Source of the DNA: Leptolyngbya sp. SIO1E4
GTDB taxonomy: Bacteria; Cyanobacteriota; Cyanobacteriia; Phormidesmidales; Phormidesmidaceae
Reading direction: 5' to 3'
Assembly: GCA_010672825.2 (NCBI GenBank)
Contig: JAAHFU020000002.1
Location: 1,004,001 to 1,068,000, forward strand
DNA: 64,000 bases
Below are positions 46,950 through 55,310 of this stretch, in pieces (position 1 is the first letter of the stretch; every line of letters starts with the position of its first letter). A program made the position numbers and the translations under genes. The notes beneath the pieces are model-generated. The model ran no database searches. It was not told the origin of the DNA and was given only the letters and a program-made list of their open reading frames with translations.

Positions 46950-47294
46950 TTAATCCGGAAATGAGCATTCAACCGTAATTTTAAGATTGCACTCAGCACT
47001 GCCTTTGGTGATGTAGGGTACTCCTCCCTCCCCAGCCACTTTGATGCCAAACTCCAGGGTCACCTTGTCCACATTGGCTGTTGCCACACCTCTAAAGGCA
47101 TTCAGGGTAGAAGCTGTGTAGGTGCGAATCGTGTTTTGCATCGCCTGAAAGCTTCGTAGCGCCTGCTGACTCACGCCTTTTTCAGTGCGAGTCGGGCCTT
47201 CTGTCGTGGTATCGGGTGGGGCAATCACCGCTTCCTCCGCCTCAATGTAGAGAATGCTGCCGTCATCAAGCTGAATGGGAGCTAATTGGGTCAT
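46950..47294 (-). CDS. Trypco1 (CU044_2847-like) conflict-system protein
   Basis: A 114-residue protein from the ATG at 47294. It begins with the family's beta hairpin (PIQLDDGSILYIEAEE), has a helical middle region (ALRSFQAMQNTIRTYTAS) and ends with the strand-rich VTLEFGIKVAGEGGVPYITKGSAECNLKITV. This is the layout of trypsin-co-occurring domain 1 proteins, found beside trypsin-like proteases, caspases and STAND NTPases in predicted biological-conflict systems. It diverges from the caspase-STAND gene across 90 bp, which supports a shared locus. Its biochemical role is not established. Confidence 0.7.
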   Translation of the reverse strand: MTQLAPIQLDDGSILYIEAEEAVIAPPDTTTEGPTRTEKGVSQQALRSFQAMQNTIRTYTASTLNAFRGVATANVDKVTLEFGIKVAGEGGVPYITKGSAECNLKITVECSFPD

Positions 47295-47384
47295 GGCGGG
47301 TAACAGGAGATAACAAACGACTGCAACGGGTGGGGTTACAGTTGAAGACAATTATGCTGCCAAATTTGATATGAGTCCCCACCT

Positions 47385-50165
47385 ATGAGCCGTGATGCTC
47401 TTATCGTTGGAATTAATTCCTATAAGTACTTATCTACCCTCAAAGCCCCAGCTGTAGATGCTGAAGCCATCGCCCAAAGGCTTGAACAAGATGGCGATTT
47501 CCAGAAAGTCACCCGACTACCCGAGGCGATCGCACCGGCTGAGGTCAATAAGTCAGTGGTTTCTGAAACCAGTTCGGTTTCTCAACGCCAGCTAGAACAA
47601 GCATTAAAGCAGCTCTTTTTACCTGACAGTCCACTAGCCCCAGAAACCGCTCTGTTTTACTTTTCGGGCCATGGTCTTGCCGATAGGGAGGGTTATGAAA
47701 AAGGTTATCTGGCCACCAGCGACACCAATCCTCGCCATCCTCGTGGTTCTGCAATCTCCTTGGGGTGGCTGCACTGGCTGTTATCCAAGAGTTCGGTCAG
47801 GCAGCAAATCATCTGGCTGGATTGTTGTCATAGCGGGTCTTTAATCGTCAATGTGGGGGCGGCTAACCCCGGCAATAGTGCCAGCCGAGATCGCTGCTTC
47901 ATTGCTTCCTCCCGTGACTTTGAAAGCTCCTGGGAAGACCTCAATAGTCAGTACAGCGTGCTCACGAAAGCGTTGCTGGAGGGGCTTGACCCGACCCGGT
48001 TGCCAGGGCGCTGGGTGGATACCTTTGCTCTGGTGGATTACGTCAACCAAGCCCTTAAGGGTGAGCTACAAACCCCCGTCTGCACTAACTTTGGTGAGGC
48101 GATTCACCTGACTCGAACCTGGCAGGTGGCTGACCAGACATCCCAGACAGCCTCAGCCGACCAGGGGATTTGCCCCTATAAGGGGCTGGAGTTCTTTGAT
48201 TGCAATGAGGAAGACCCCAAATACTTCTTTGGTCGTGAGCAGCTAATTGGTCAACTTCTAGACCATGCCAGAACCCATTCTTTTATGGCCCTGGTGGGAG
48301 CCTCAGGCAATGGGAAGTCTTCCGTCCTGCGGGCTGGACTCTTGCATCAACTGAAACTGGGGCGACGTATTGCAGGCAGCGATCGCTGGCGCATTCGCAT
48401 CACCCGTCCAGACAGCCACCCAATGCAGAATCTGGCCCTGGCCTTTGTCGAAGAAGGCTTATCAGACTTGGATCGAGCTGAGGCACTTGGGCGAGCAACG
48501 GGCCTGCTCAATGAAGGGGGCGCTGGCTTACAGCGGTTGGTGCAAGCTTCCAGTGCTCCCCGCACCATCCTGGTCATCGACCAATTTGAAGAAGTCTTTA
48601 CCCGCTGCGCCGACCTTGAGGAGCGAGAGCAGTTCTTTGCCTGTTTGATGGGGGCGTTATCGGGCGCTGACGATAAACTCTGCCTCATCATTGCCATGCG
48701 AGCTGATTTTGTCGGTAAGTGCTTAGAGCGTCGGTACAGTGGCTTAGCTCAATTCATCCCACCCCATACGATTAGTGTGTTGCCGATGGAGCCCGATGAC
48801 CTCAAAGCTGCCATCTGCAAACCGGCTAAGCAAGTCGGGCTGACAGTTGAACCGGCATTAGTCACCCAAATTCTGAACGACATTACCGGGGCACCTGGCA
48901 GTTTACCCCTGCTGCAATACACCCTCAAAGCACTATGGCAGCAGCGACAAGGAAATCAGTTAGTCTTCACCGCCTATCAAGCATTGGGTGGCATTAACGG
49001 CACCTTGGATAAACGAGCCACTGAGATTTACAACGGCTTTGAGGCAACAGAACAGCACACGGTTCAGCATATTTTCCAGCAGCTCACCCAGCTCGGTGAA
49101 GGCACCGAAGATACGCGACGGCGGGTGTTTCAGGCAGATTTAGTGGCTGCCCCCCAACATCCTGAAGAGCAAGTACAGCAGGTTATCAGTCGCTTATCGA
49201 GTCCAGAAAATCGCCTCTTGGTCACCAGTGAGGTGATGAGTAAAGCCGATCAATCAGCCCGCATGGCGATCGTGGATGTGGCCCATGAAGCCCTGATTCG
49301 CCATTGGCAACTCCTACGTCGATGGCTGGAGCAAAACCGAGACCGGCTGCGACAACAGCGCAAAATTGAAGCGAGTACGGTAGCTTGGCGCGAACAGGGC
49401 CGACAACCAGGCTATCTCTTGCAAGGGCTACCCCTCATCGAAGCCATGCACTTTGACAAGCAGCAACGAGAGACGTTTCCCCTCTCTGACTCTGCCAAAG
49501 CGTTTATTAAAAAGAGCATTCAGCAACGACGCTGGAATTACCTCAAACTTGCTAGTTGGTTAGTGATTCCAGCCATGATCGGCCTTGGTATTGTCGAGCA
49601 CAATCTCCGTGAAAACAGCGTCAAAGCTGATTATGCTCGATTGGATCAAGAAGGAGGCTATGGAGAGAAACAAGCCGTGGAAGCGTTAGTGGAAGGGTGT
49701 GCGTCTCAGCAATTAAGGAAGTGGCTCCCGTCTTATTTTGCAGAACGGCTATTTGGGAACTGTCGCTCTCTTGAGAGAACCCCTTTAGCAAACGCCGACC
49801 TCCGCTCCGCCGACCTCCGCTCCGCCATCCTCTTCTCCGCCAACCTCCGCGCCGCCGACCTCCGCGCCGCCGACCTCCGCAGAGCCTACCTCCGCAACGC
49901 CGACCTCCGCGCCGCCGACCTCCGCTCCGCGATCATCTTCAATGTAGACTTACGCACCACTCAAAACCTTACTCAGCCGCAACTAAAGGGAAACAACCCT
50001 CCGCTGATCTGCAATTCCCCGCTTCCCGAAGGCATTGATATTGCTCGCAACAGAGACTGTGATAGGTTAGCTCCAGTCTTACTGGCAAGATATCCAGGGA
50101 CGTTTCAGAGTTTTGATCAGGCCCAAGAATACGTCACTCAACAACGCCAAAAAGCTTGGGAATAG
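47385..50165 (+). CDS. Caspase-STAND NTPase-pentapeptide repeat protein
   Basis: A 926-residue multidomain protein. The caspase/metacaspase domain (1-245) has the catalytic H96 (YFSGHGLAD) and C148 (LDCCHSG). A STAND NTPase follows (about 262-650) with Walker A GASGNGKSS (305-313) and Walker B ILVIDQFEEV (395-404), resembling the nSTAND1 type. A predicted membrane segment (about 718-740, LKLASWLVIPAMIGLGIVE) precedes about 11 pentapeptide repeats (ADLRx, about 803-858) and a short C-terminal region. This layout suggests a self-inhibited sensor in which ATP-driven oligomerisation activates the protease. Role in defence or programmed death is inferred. It diverges from the Trypco1 gene. Confidence 0.85.
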   Translation: MSRDALIVGINSYKYLSTLKAPAVDAEAIAQRLEQDGDFQKVTRLPEAIAPAEVNKSVVSETSSVSQRQLEQALKQLFLPDSPLAPETALFYFSGHGLADREGYEKGYLATSDTNPRHPRGSAISLGWLHWLLSKSSVRQQIIWLDCCHSGSLIVNVGAANPGNSASRDRCFIASSRDFESSWEDLNSQYSVLTKALLEGLDPTRLPGRWVDTFALVDYVNQALKGELQTPVCTNFGEAIHLTRTWQVADQTSQTASADQGICPYKGLEFFDCNEEDPKYFFGREQLIGQLLDHARTHSFMALVGASGNGKSSVLRAGLLHQLKLGRRIAGSDRWRIRITRPDSHPMQNLALAFVEEGLSDLDRAEALGRATGLLNEGGAGLQRLVQASSAPRTILVIDQFEEVFTRCADLEEREQFFACLMGALSGADDKLCLIIAMRADFVGKCLERRYSGLAQFIPPHTISVLPMEPDDLKAAICKPAKQVGLTVEPALVTQILNDITGAPGSLPLLQYTLKALWQQRQGNQLVFTAYQALGGINGTLDKRATEIYNGFEATEQHTVQHIFQQLTQLGEGTEDTRRRVFQADLVAAPQHPEEQVQQVISRLSSPENRLLVTSEVMSKADQSARMAIVDVAHEALIRHWQLLRRWLEQNRDRLRQQRKIEASTVAWREQGRQPGYLLQGLPLIEAMHFDKQQRETFPLSDSAKAFIKKSIQQRRWNYLKLASWLVIPAMIGLGIVEHNLRENSVKADYARLDQEGGYGEKQAVEALVEGCASQQLRKWLPSYFAERLFGNCRSLERTPLANADLRSADLRSAILFSANLRAADLRAADLRRAYLRNADLRAADLRSAIIFNVDLRTTQNLTQPQLKGNNPPLICNSPLPEGIDIARNRDCDRLAPVLLARYPGTFQSFDQAQEYVTQQRQKAWE
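49793..49932 (+). repeat. Tandem 15-bp repeats encoding pentapeptides
   Basis: Near-identical 15-bp units built on GCCGACCTCCGC run through the pentapeptide segment. Codon use here is strikingly GCC/CGC-biased compared with the flanking gene, as expected if units expanded recently by slippage or unequal crossover. Confidence 0.7.
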
Positions 50166-50708
50166 CTGCGCCACTTGGCAACTATTCATTGAGCAGAATT
50201 GGCCTCCATCGGGCCTCTAACTCTGATACATCGGGAAGTCTCAGGATAAGACCGCATTGAGACAGCGATAACGAGATTTCAAGGGTTTCAGCGAATCGTC
50301 TACTCTCTTGGATGGCAGTCTCAGGCCAGTCTTAGTCCGGTGATTTTCCCGGATTGGCACATCAGCAATTTTTGAGCCCCCACCGGAATTCCGATGAGGG
50401 CTGGTGCCGGTCGAGGCTATCTCTAGGGTGCCTCAATGTCTCAATTCTGTTGCAGACTGGCTTTCTTTAGCTGGCTCGACTCCCCCACCCCAGTTCCCTC
50501 AGCCAAGCCACAAAGGCCCGAGGATCCGGGCGACGCTGCATCAATCGACGGGCCAACAGCTCATCATCCATGAGCTGCTCATATTGAGCGATCGCTTTCA
50601 CCAGGGCATTGGCGATCGCCCCACCAGCAACGCAAAAAACTTAATTCACATCTTTGATAAATGGATGCGAATTGGGGTCTTGCCATAGTGCATATGACTG
50701 GAAAGCTA
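50166..50708. other. Gap before tRNA-Ala with a possible gene remnant
   Basis: This 543-bp gap contains HIP1 sites and, on the minus strand at 50467-50640, an open frame described separately. A GC-rich symmetrical patch near 50380-50420 could fold weakly. Nothing else is supported. Confidence 0.35.
50467..50640 (-). pseudogene. Possible C-terminal gene remnant
   Basis: A 57-codon frame on the minus strand, open between stops at 50643 and 50467, reads like a real protein C-terminus: a helical stretch AIANALVKAIAQYEQLMDDE, then LARRLMQRRPDPRAFVAWLR. The only ATG in frame is at 50571, and no upstream coding part remains, so it may be a decayed gene or a short unannotated one. The family is not recognised. 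Confidence 0.3.
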
Positions 50709-50781
50709 TGGAGAATAGGAGATTCGAACTCCTGACCTCTGCGGTGCGATCGCAGCGCTCTACCAGCTGAGCTAATTCCCC
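50709..50781 (-). tRNA. tRNA-Ala (anticodon CGC)
   Basis: A complete 73-nt cloverleaf on the minus strand. The acceptor stem GGGGAAT/ATTCTCC includes the G3-U70 wobble pair that identifies alanine tRNAs. The anticodon stem CTGCG/CGCAG carries loop ATCGCAC, so the anticodon is CGC and GCG codons are read. The T-arm AGGAG-TTCGAAT-CTCCT is intact, and the discriminator is A; CCA is not encoded. The anticodon stem-loop contains a HIP1 octamer (GCGATCGC). Its 5' leader is the last unit of the tandem array at 50782-51613. Confidence 0.97.
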
Positions 50782-51613
50782 AGATTTTACAGACGGCTAG
50801 GGTAACAGCTGATGACCTCTGCGGTGCGAATCGCCTCCGGCGAGGCTTCGCCAACGCAGCGCTCTACCAGCTGAGCTAATTCCCCAGATTTTACAGACGG
50901 CTAGGGTAACAGCTGATGACCTCTGCGGTGCGAATCGCCTCCGGCGAGGCTTCGCCAACGCAGCGCTCTACCAGCTGAGCTAATTCCCCAGATTTTACAG
51001 ACCGCTAGGGTAACAGCTGATGACCTCTGCGATGCGAGTCGCCTCCGGCGAGGCTTCGCCAACGCAGCGCTCTACCAGCTGAGCTAATTCCCCAGATTTT
51101 ACAGACCGCTAGGGTAACAGCTGATGACCTCTGCGATGCGAGTCGCCTCCGGCGAGGCTTCGCCAACGCAGCGCTCTACCAGCTGAGCTAATTCCCCAGA
51201 TTTTACAGACCGCTAGGGTAACAGCTGATGACCTCTGCGATGCGAGTCGCCTCCGGCGAGGCTTCGCCAACGCAGCGCTCTACCAGCTGAGCTAATTCCC
51301 CAGATTTTACAGACCGCTAGGGTAACAGCTGATGACCTCTGCGATGCGAGTCGCCTCCGGCGAGGCTTCGCCAACGCAGCGCTCTACCAGCTGAGCTAAT
51401 TCCCCAGATTTTACAGACCGCTAGGGTAACAGCTGATGACCTCTGCGATGCGAGTCGCCTCCGGCGAGGCTTCGCCAACGCAGCGCTCTACCAGCTGAGC
51501 TAATTCCCCAGATTTTACAGACCGCTAGGGCAACAGCTGATGACCTCTGCGATGCGAGTCGCCTCCGGCGAGGCTTCGCCAACGCAGCGCTCTACCAGCT
51601 GAGCTAATTCCCC
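50782..51613 (-). repeat. Eight 104-bp tandem units of partial tRNA-Ala plus leader
   Basis: Units begin at 50782, 50886, 50990, 51094, 51198, 51302, 51406 and 51510, each exactly 104 bp. Read on the minus strand, each has the first 49 nt of tRNA-Ala (acceptor 5' strand, D-arm, anticodon stem, variable loop), a 24-nt net insertion in the anticodon loop at the HIP1 site, and the 31-nt leader of the intact gene in place of the T-arm and acceptor 3' strand. Units 1-2 match the intact gene at GCGGTGCGA; units 3-8 share GCGATGCGAGTC and CCGC for CGGC changes. The insertion contains GGCGA/TCGCC and GCCTC/GAGGC palindromes. None of the units can form an acceptor stem. Confidence 0.9.
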
Positions 51614-51623
51614 CAGTCGATTT

Positions 51624-51652
51624 GTTATCGTAGCAGAGTCTTCCCATGTCAC
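51624..51652 (-). promoter_or_regulatory. Predicted promoter of the tRNA array
   Basis: On the minus strand GTGACA (51652-51647) and GATAAC (51629-51624) are 17 bp apart, matching 5 and 4 positions of the consensus. The first unit begins about 10 bp further on, so transcription would run through all eight units into the intact tRNA. It overlaps the upstream region of the divergent kinase gene. Confidence 0.45.
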
Positions 51653-51666
51653 GATAATACGCTGCC

Positions 51667-52353
51667 ATGCACGACGGTACTCAGCCTTTGATTGAGCGCA
51701 TTCAACAAGCGTTGCTACCTGATCTGCACCTCGAAAGCCAAGACCCTCATAATCCCGTTGTTGTTCACCAGCTGCCAGTTCCTTGGCGCTGCCTAGGCGT
51801 TGGTAACTACGCCGCCGTTTTTGTCCATCCTGACTATCCAGAGCAGGTGGTTAAAGTGTATGCGCCAGGACGGCCTGGCATCGCTGATGAACTTGAGGTT
51901 TATCGTCGCCTTGGAGAGCATCCCGCATTTTCTGAGTGCTACTACGGCGGAGCCGATTTTCTAGTATTGAAGCGGTTGCACGGCATCACTTTGTATGACT
52001 CTATGCATCGAGGGATAGTTATTCCTCCCCAAGTGATTCAAGACATCGATGAGGCGTTGGACTATGCCCGGAGTCGGGGGTTGTTTCCCCATGATGTGCA
52101 TGGTCGTAACGTAATGATGAGCGAGGGGCGGGGGTTAGTTGTAGATATTTCTGACTTTTTACATCAAAGTCCGTGCCTGGCTTGGCAAGACTTGAAGTGG
52201 GCTTATCGGTGGATTTATCGCCCGGTTTTTGGGCATTTGCGCCTGTGTGTACCGTATTTCTTGCTGGATGGGGTGAGAGCAGGGTATCGACTATTCAAGC
52301 GTTTACGACCCCGCCACAAGAAGCGATCTTTGCCCCATTACAGTCGTTTGTAG
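51667..52353 (+). CDS. Protein kinase-like (RIO-type) protein
   Basis: A 228-residue protein with a compact kinase fold. Visible motifs are GVGNYAAVFVHPD (glycine loop-like), VVKVYAPG (ATP lysine), HDVHGRNVMM (catalytic loop with Asp) and VVDISDF in place of DFG. The C-terminal tail is basic (KRLRPRHKKRS). Substrates are unknown. Its start lies 54 bp from the tRNA array, in the opposite orientation. Confidence 0.78.
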   Translation: MHDGTQPLIERIQQALLPDLHLESQDPHNPVVVHQLPVPWRCLGVGNYAAVFVHPDYPEQVVKVYAPGRPGIADELEVYRRLGEHPAFSECYYGGADFLVLKRLHGITLYDSMHRGIVIPPQVIQDIDEALDYARSRGLFPHDVHGRNVMMSEGRGLVVDISDFLHQSPCLAWQDLKWAYRWIYRPVFGHLRLCVPYFLLDGVRAGYRLFKRLRPRHKKRSLPHYSRL

Positions 52354-52400
52354 AGCCTGCTTTTGTATCGCTTTGCGGTTGAAGGCAGTGTCTCTTGTGA

Positions 52401-52445
52401 GTCAGACAGGGTTTGGGGTTTGGGGTTTGGGATCTGGGGGTGTTT
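52401..52445 (+). repeat. Partial copy D of the 96-bp repeat
   Basis: The sequence from 52401 (GTCAGACAGGGTTTGGGG...) resembles the central part of the 96-bp repeat, with an extra TTTGGGG unit. It lies between convergent kinase and fumC genes. Similarity is partial and judged by eye. Confidence 0.4.
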
Positions 52446-53868
52446 AATCGGATTCGATAGTGTGAGCCTGGGGAGAAACCATCTCTGCGGGGCGCACCTG
52501 CTGATCGAACTCTGCTGCTGTGAGGAACCCTAGCTCGACGCAGGCTGCTTGTAAGGTTTTGCCTTCGCGGTAGGCTTTTTTGGCAACTTGGGCGGCTCTG
52601 TCATAGCCAATTATCGGATTCAGCGCAGTCACCAGCATGAGGGAATTTTTGAGGAATGTTTGGATTTGCTCGTGATTGGGTTCTAGACCGATGATGAGGT
52701 AATCCGTGAAGGTGCGGCAGGCATCGGTGAGGAGGCGAATTGACTGGAGCAGGTTATGAATCATCAGGGGTTTGAACACGTTGAGCTCAAAATTGCCCTG
52801 ACTGCCCGCGATCGCGATCGCCGTATCATTGCCCATCACTTGCACACACACCATCGTCATTGCCTCGCACTGGGTCGGGTTGACCTTGCCCGGCATAATA
52901 GACGAGCCGGGTTCATTGGCCGGTAGGTGCAGTTCGCCTAGGCCGCAACGGGGGCCAGAGCCGAGCCAGCGCAGGTCGTTGGCAATTTTCATCAGGGCTG
53001 TGGCCAGGGTTTTGAGGGCACCGCTTGCTGCCACGATCGCATCATGTGCGGCCAACGCCGCAAACTTGTTGGGGGCAGAGGTAAAGGGCAGTTGAGTGTA
53101 TTGAGCAATCTCAGCGGCGACTTTCTCCGCAAACTGGGGATGGGTGTTGAGGCCAGTGCCCACGGCTGTACCTCCCAGGGCCAGTTCGTATAATTCTGGC
53201 AAGCTCGCCTTCAGGCGTTGCAGCCCCTTCTCGATCTGGGCGACGTAGCCAGAAAATTCCTGACCCAGGGTAAGAGGGACGGCATCCATCAGGTGAGTGC
53301 GGCCAATTTTGACGATCGCATCAAAGTCTTGGGTTTTTTGAGCCAGGGCATCTCGCAATCGGCCTACCGAGGGCAGTAGACCATGGACGAGTTGCTCGAC
53401 GGCTGCAATATGCATCGCTGTCGGAAAGGTGTCGTTGGATGATTGCCCTTGATTGACATGATCATTGGGGTGGATGGGGTTTTTGCTGCCCAGGGTGCCG
53501 CCGAAAAGCTCAATGGCCCGGTTGGCAATTACCTCGTTGGCGTTCATGTTGGTCTGGGTGCCACTGCCCGTTTGCCATACCCGCAGGGGAAAGTGATCGT
53601 CTAGTTGAGCCGTAATCACCTCATCGGCTGCCTGAATGATCAGGGCTGCCTTGTCTGGGGAGAGTTTGCCCAACGCCTGATTCGTCAAGGCCGCCGCCCG
53701 CTTTAAGATGCCAAATGCGCGGATCAGCTCGCGGGGCATAAGGTCGTGACCAATATCGAAGTGCTGCAGCGATCGCTGGGTCTGAGCCCCCCAGTAGCGA
53801 TCGCTCGGGACTTCAATTTTCCCCATGCTGTCGGTTTCAGTGCGGGGAGCGTCAGGGCGAGTCGTCAT
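52444..53868 (-). CDS. fumC: Fumarate hydratase class II
   Basis: TCA-cycle enzyme interconverting fumarate and malate. The ATG at 53868 gives 474 residues, close to the usual length; an extra 6 codons upstream are possible. Class II signatures are intact: [33 protein letters not shown] and the [16 protein letters not shown] loop. Single gene. Confidence 0.96.
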   Translation of the reverse strand: MTTRPDAPRTETDSMGKIEVPSDRYWGAQTQRSLQHFDIGHDLMPRELIRAFGILKRAAALTNQALGKLSPDKAALIIQAADEVITAQLDDHFPLRVWQTGSGTQTNMNANEVIANRAIELFGGTLGSKNPIHPNDHVNQGQSSNDTFPTAMHIAAVEQLVHGLLPSVGRLRDALAQKTQDFDAIVKIGRTHLMDAVPLTLGQEFSGYVAQIEKGLQRLKASLPELYELALGGTAVGTGLNTHPQFAEKVAAEIAQYTQLPFTSAPNKFAALAAHDAIVAASGALKTLATALMKIANDLRWLGSGPRCGLGELHLPANEPGSSIMPGKVNPTQCEAMTMVCVQVMGNDTAIAIAGSQGNFELNVFKPLMIHNLLQSIRLLTDACRTFTDYLIIGLEPNHEQIQTFLKNSLMLVTALNPIIGYDRAAQVAKKAYREGKTLQAACVELGFLTAAEFDQQVRPAEMVSPQAHTIESD

Positions 53869-53901
53869 GAGCCGGATATGTCCCACGTGCGATAAGGGTA
53901 A

Positions 53902-55131
53902 TCATAGGAGGCGTTCTGCCAGAATTGTTGCGATCGCCGCTGCGGCACCAGGTTGCCCCATACGCCGCAAGCCGTTTTGGTGAATGGCAGCCAGGCGATC
54001 GGGATCGTGTAACACATGCTCCATCGCAGGCCCCATCTGGTTGGGATGTTGCACCAGCACCACCGATGGCCCCAGCAGACGGGTTTGCAGTTTAGCAAAG
54101 GTGGGAGTGAACTGGGGGCCTTGACCCGGTGTGATCAATGCTGGTTTACCCAGCCCCACAAATTGTTCGGTCGCGGTGCCTGCCATGGCGATCGCCACCT
54201 CTGCTCGATGCAGGCAGTCGGCATAGGCGGTTTGGGTCAGCAGTAGGCGACCGTTCCCTTTTTGAAACTGGGTCTCAGGGGCATGGGGGTCAGGTTGCCA
54301 GCCTGCTGTTGCGAGCAATTGCCTGAATTTAGTCAGGTCTAGGGCTGGGGCGATCGCCCCCAGACACTGCACCCAGCGGGGATAAAACTGCTGGAGTACG
54401 CTTTCCACAGCCTTCAGAATCTGGTGCCAGTTGTCATAGGCTTCCGGCGCGCGGGATCCTGGTAATAGAAGTACCGTCAGGGCATCCTCGGTGGGGGGCT
54501 GTAGCGTGTCTACCTGGGTCGGGGGGGTGAGGCCATCCATCATTGGATTGCCTGAGTAAACGTGAGAAACGCCTAAGCGTTGCAGTTCTTGGGCGGTCAA
54601 CTCATCCCGCACAATCACGGCTCGGCAGCGATCGCGGGTCATCCCCCAGCGCTCCCAAGGCAGGTAAACCGAGCCTGCCCAACCGGTGTACCGAGGCAGC
54701 CCGGGCAAGGGGCCTTGCTCGTCTCGCAGGTAGTAGGCCGACTTCGCCGTTCCCACGACTCCATAGGGCAATCTACTCCACCAGGCAAACGCCATAGGAA
54801 TCAAGTCTCCCACTGCCAGCACCGTGCCGCCTGCTTTGGCCCAGGTTTTCATGGCCCGCAGCTGGGCCAGGGTGAGCTGCACCAAACCGCCTTTCAGGTC
54901 TCGCGCCAATTGACGACTATCCATATAAATGAAGCCCCCCGACGGCAGCGTTTTAGTGGCTGCAATCAAAGGAATGTTGGCTTTGAGAAATGCATTGCCT
55001 TCACCCACAATCGGCAATGCCGCCAGGTCAACTTCAGGCACCTGCGATCGCAGGGCGCTGAGAATGCGCAGGGCGATGGCATCTTCACCGTGGCCATTAC
55101 TAATACACAGCAATCGAGGAGGTGCAGTCAT
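53902..55131 (-). CDS. Lipid-A-disaccharide-synthase-related protein (paralogue 1)
   Basis: A 409-residue GT-B fold protein of the cyanobacterial LpxB-related family, which has LpxB-like architecture without proven lipid A synthase activity. Features are CISNGHGEDAIALRILS, LPSGGFIYMD and a C-terminal sugar-nucleotide region with VAIAMAGTATEQFVGLGKPAL and TPGQGPQF. The start at 55131 is the first ATG. A paralogue diverges from it at 55311. The acceptor is unknown. Confidence 0.85.
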   Translation of the reverse strand: MTAPPRLLCISNGHGEDAIALRILSALRSQVPEVDLAALPIVGEGNAFLKANIPLIAATKTLPSGGFIYMDSRQLARDLKGGLVQLTLAQLRAMKTWAKAGGTVLAVGDLIPMAFAWWSRLPYGVVGTAKSAYYLRDEQGPLPGLPRYTGWAGSVYLPWERWGMTRDRCRAVIVRDELTAQELQRLGVSHVYSGNPMMDGLTPPTQVDTLQPPTEDALTVLLLPGSRAPEAYDNWHQILKAVESVLQQFYPRWVQCLGAIAPALDLTKFRQLLATAGWQPDPHAPETQFQKGNGRLLLTQTAYADCLHRAEVAIAMAGTATEQFVGLGKPALITPGQGPQFTPTFAKLQTRLLGPSVVLVQHPNQMGPAMEHVLHDPDRLAAIHQNGLRRMGQPGAAAAIATILAERLL

Positions 55132-55310
55132 CGTTAGATCGGCAGAGGTTTGGGGTGACCAACAGTGAAGGGGCTGGGGGGAACAATCCAGATTTTGTAG
55201 GGGATGGCGTTATCTGGCTTCTACTAGGGGTTATCGTACTACCTCGTCCCTTGTCCCTGACAGACAAACACGCAGTACCCTATTTTGAGTGGTTGCAGAA
55301 GGAATCGGTG

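Noticed and set aside
50782-51613. CRISPR array or satellite-like spacer array
   Set aside because: Units are contiguous and identical in length with no variable spacers, and their content is clearly tRNA-derived.
50782-51613. Eight extra functional tRNA-Ala genes or group I intron-bearing tRNAs
   Set aside because: All units lack the T-arm and the 3' acceptor strand, and the 24-nt insertion is far too short for a group I intron.
50782-51613. Phage or integrative-element attachment site repeats
   Set aside because: Integration duplicates the tRNA 3' end; here the 5' part is duplicated and no integrase gene is present in the window.
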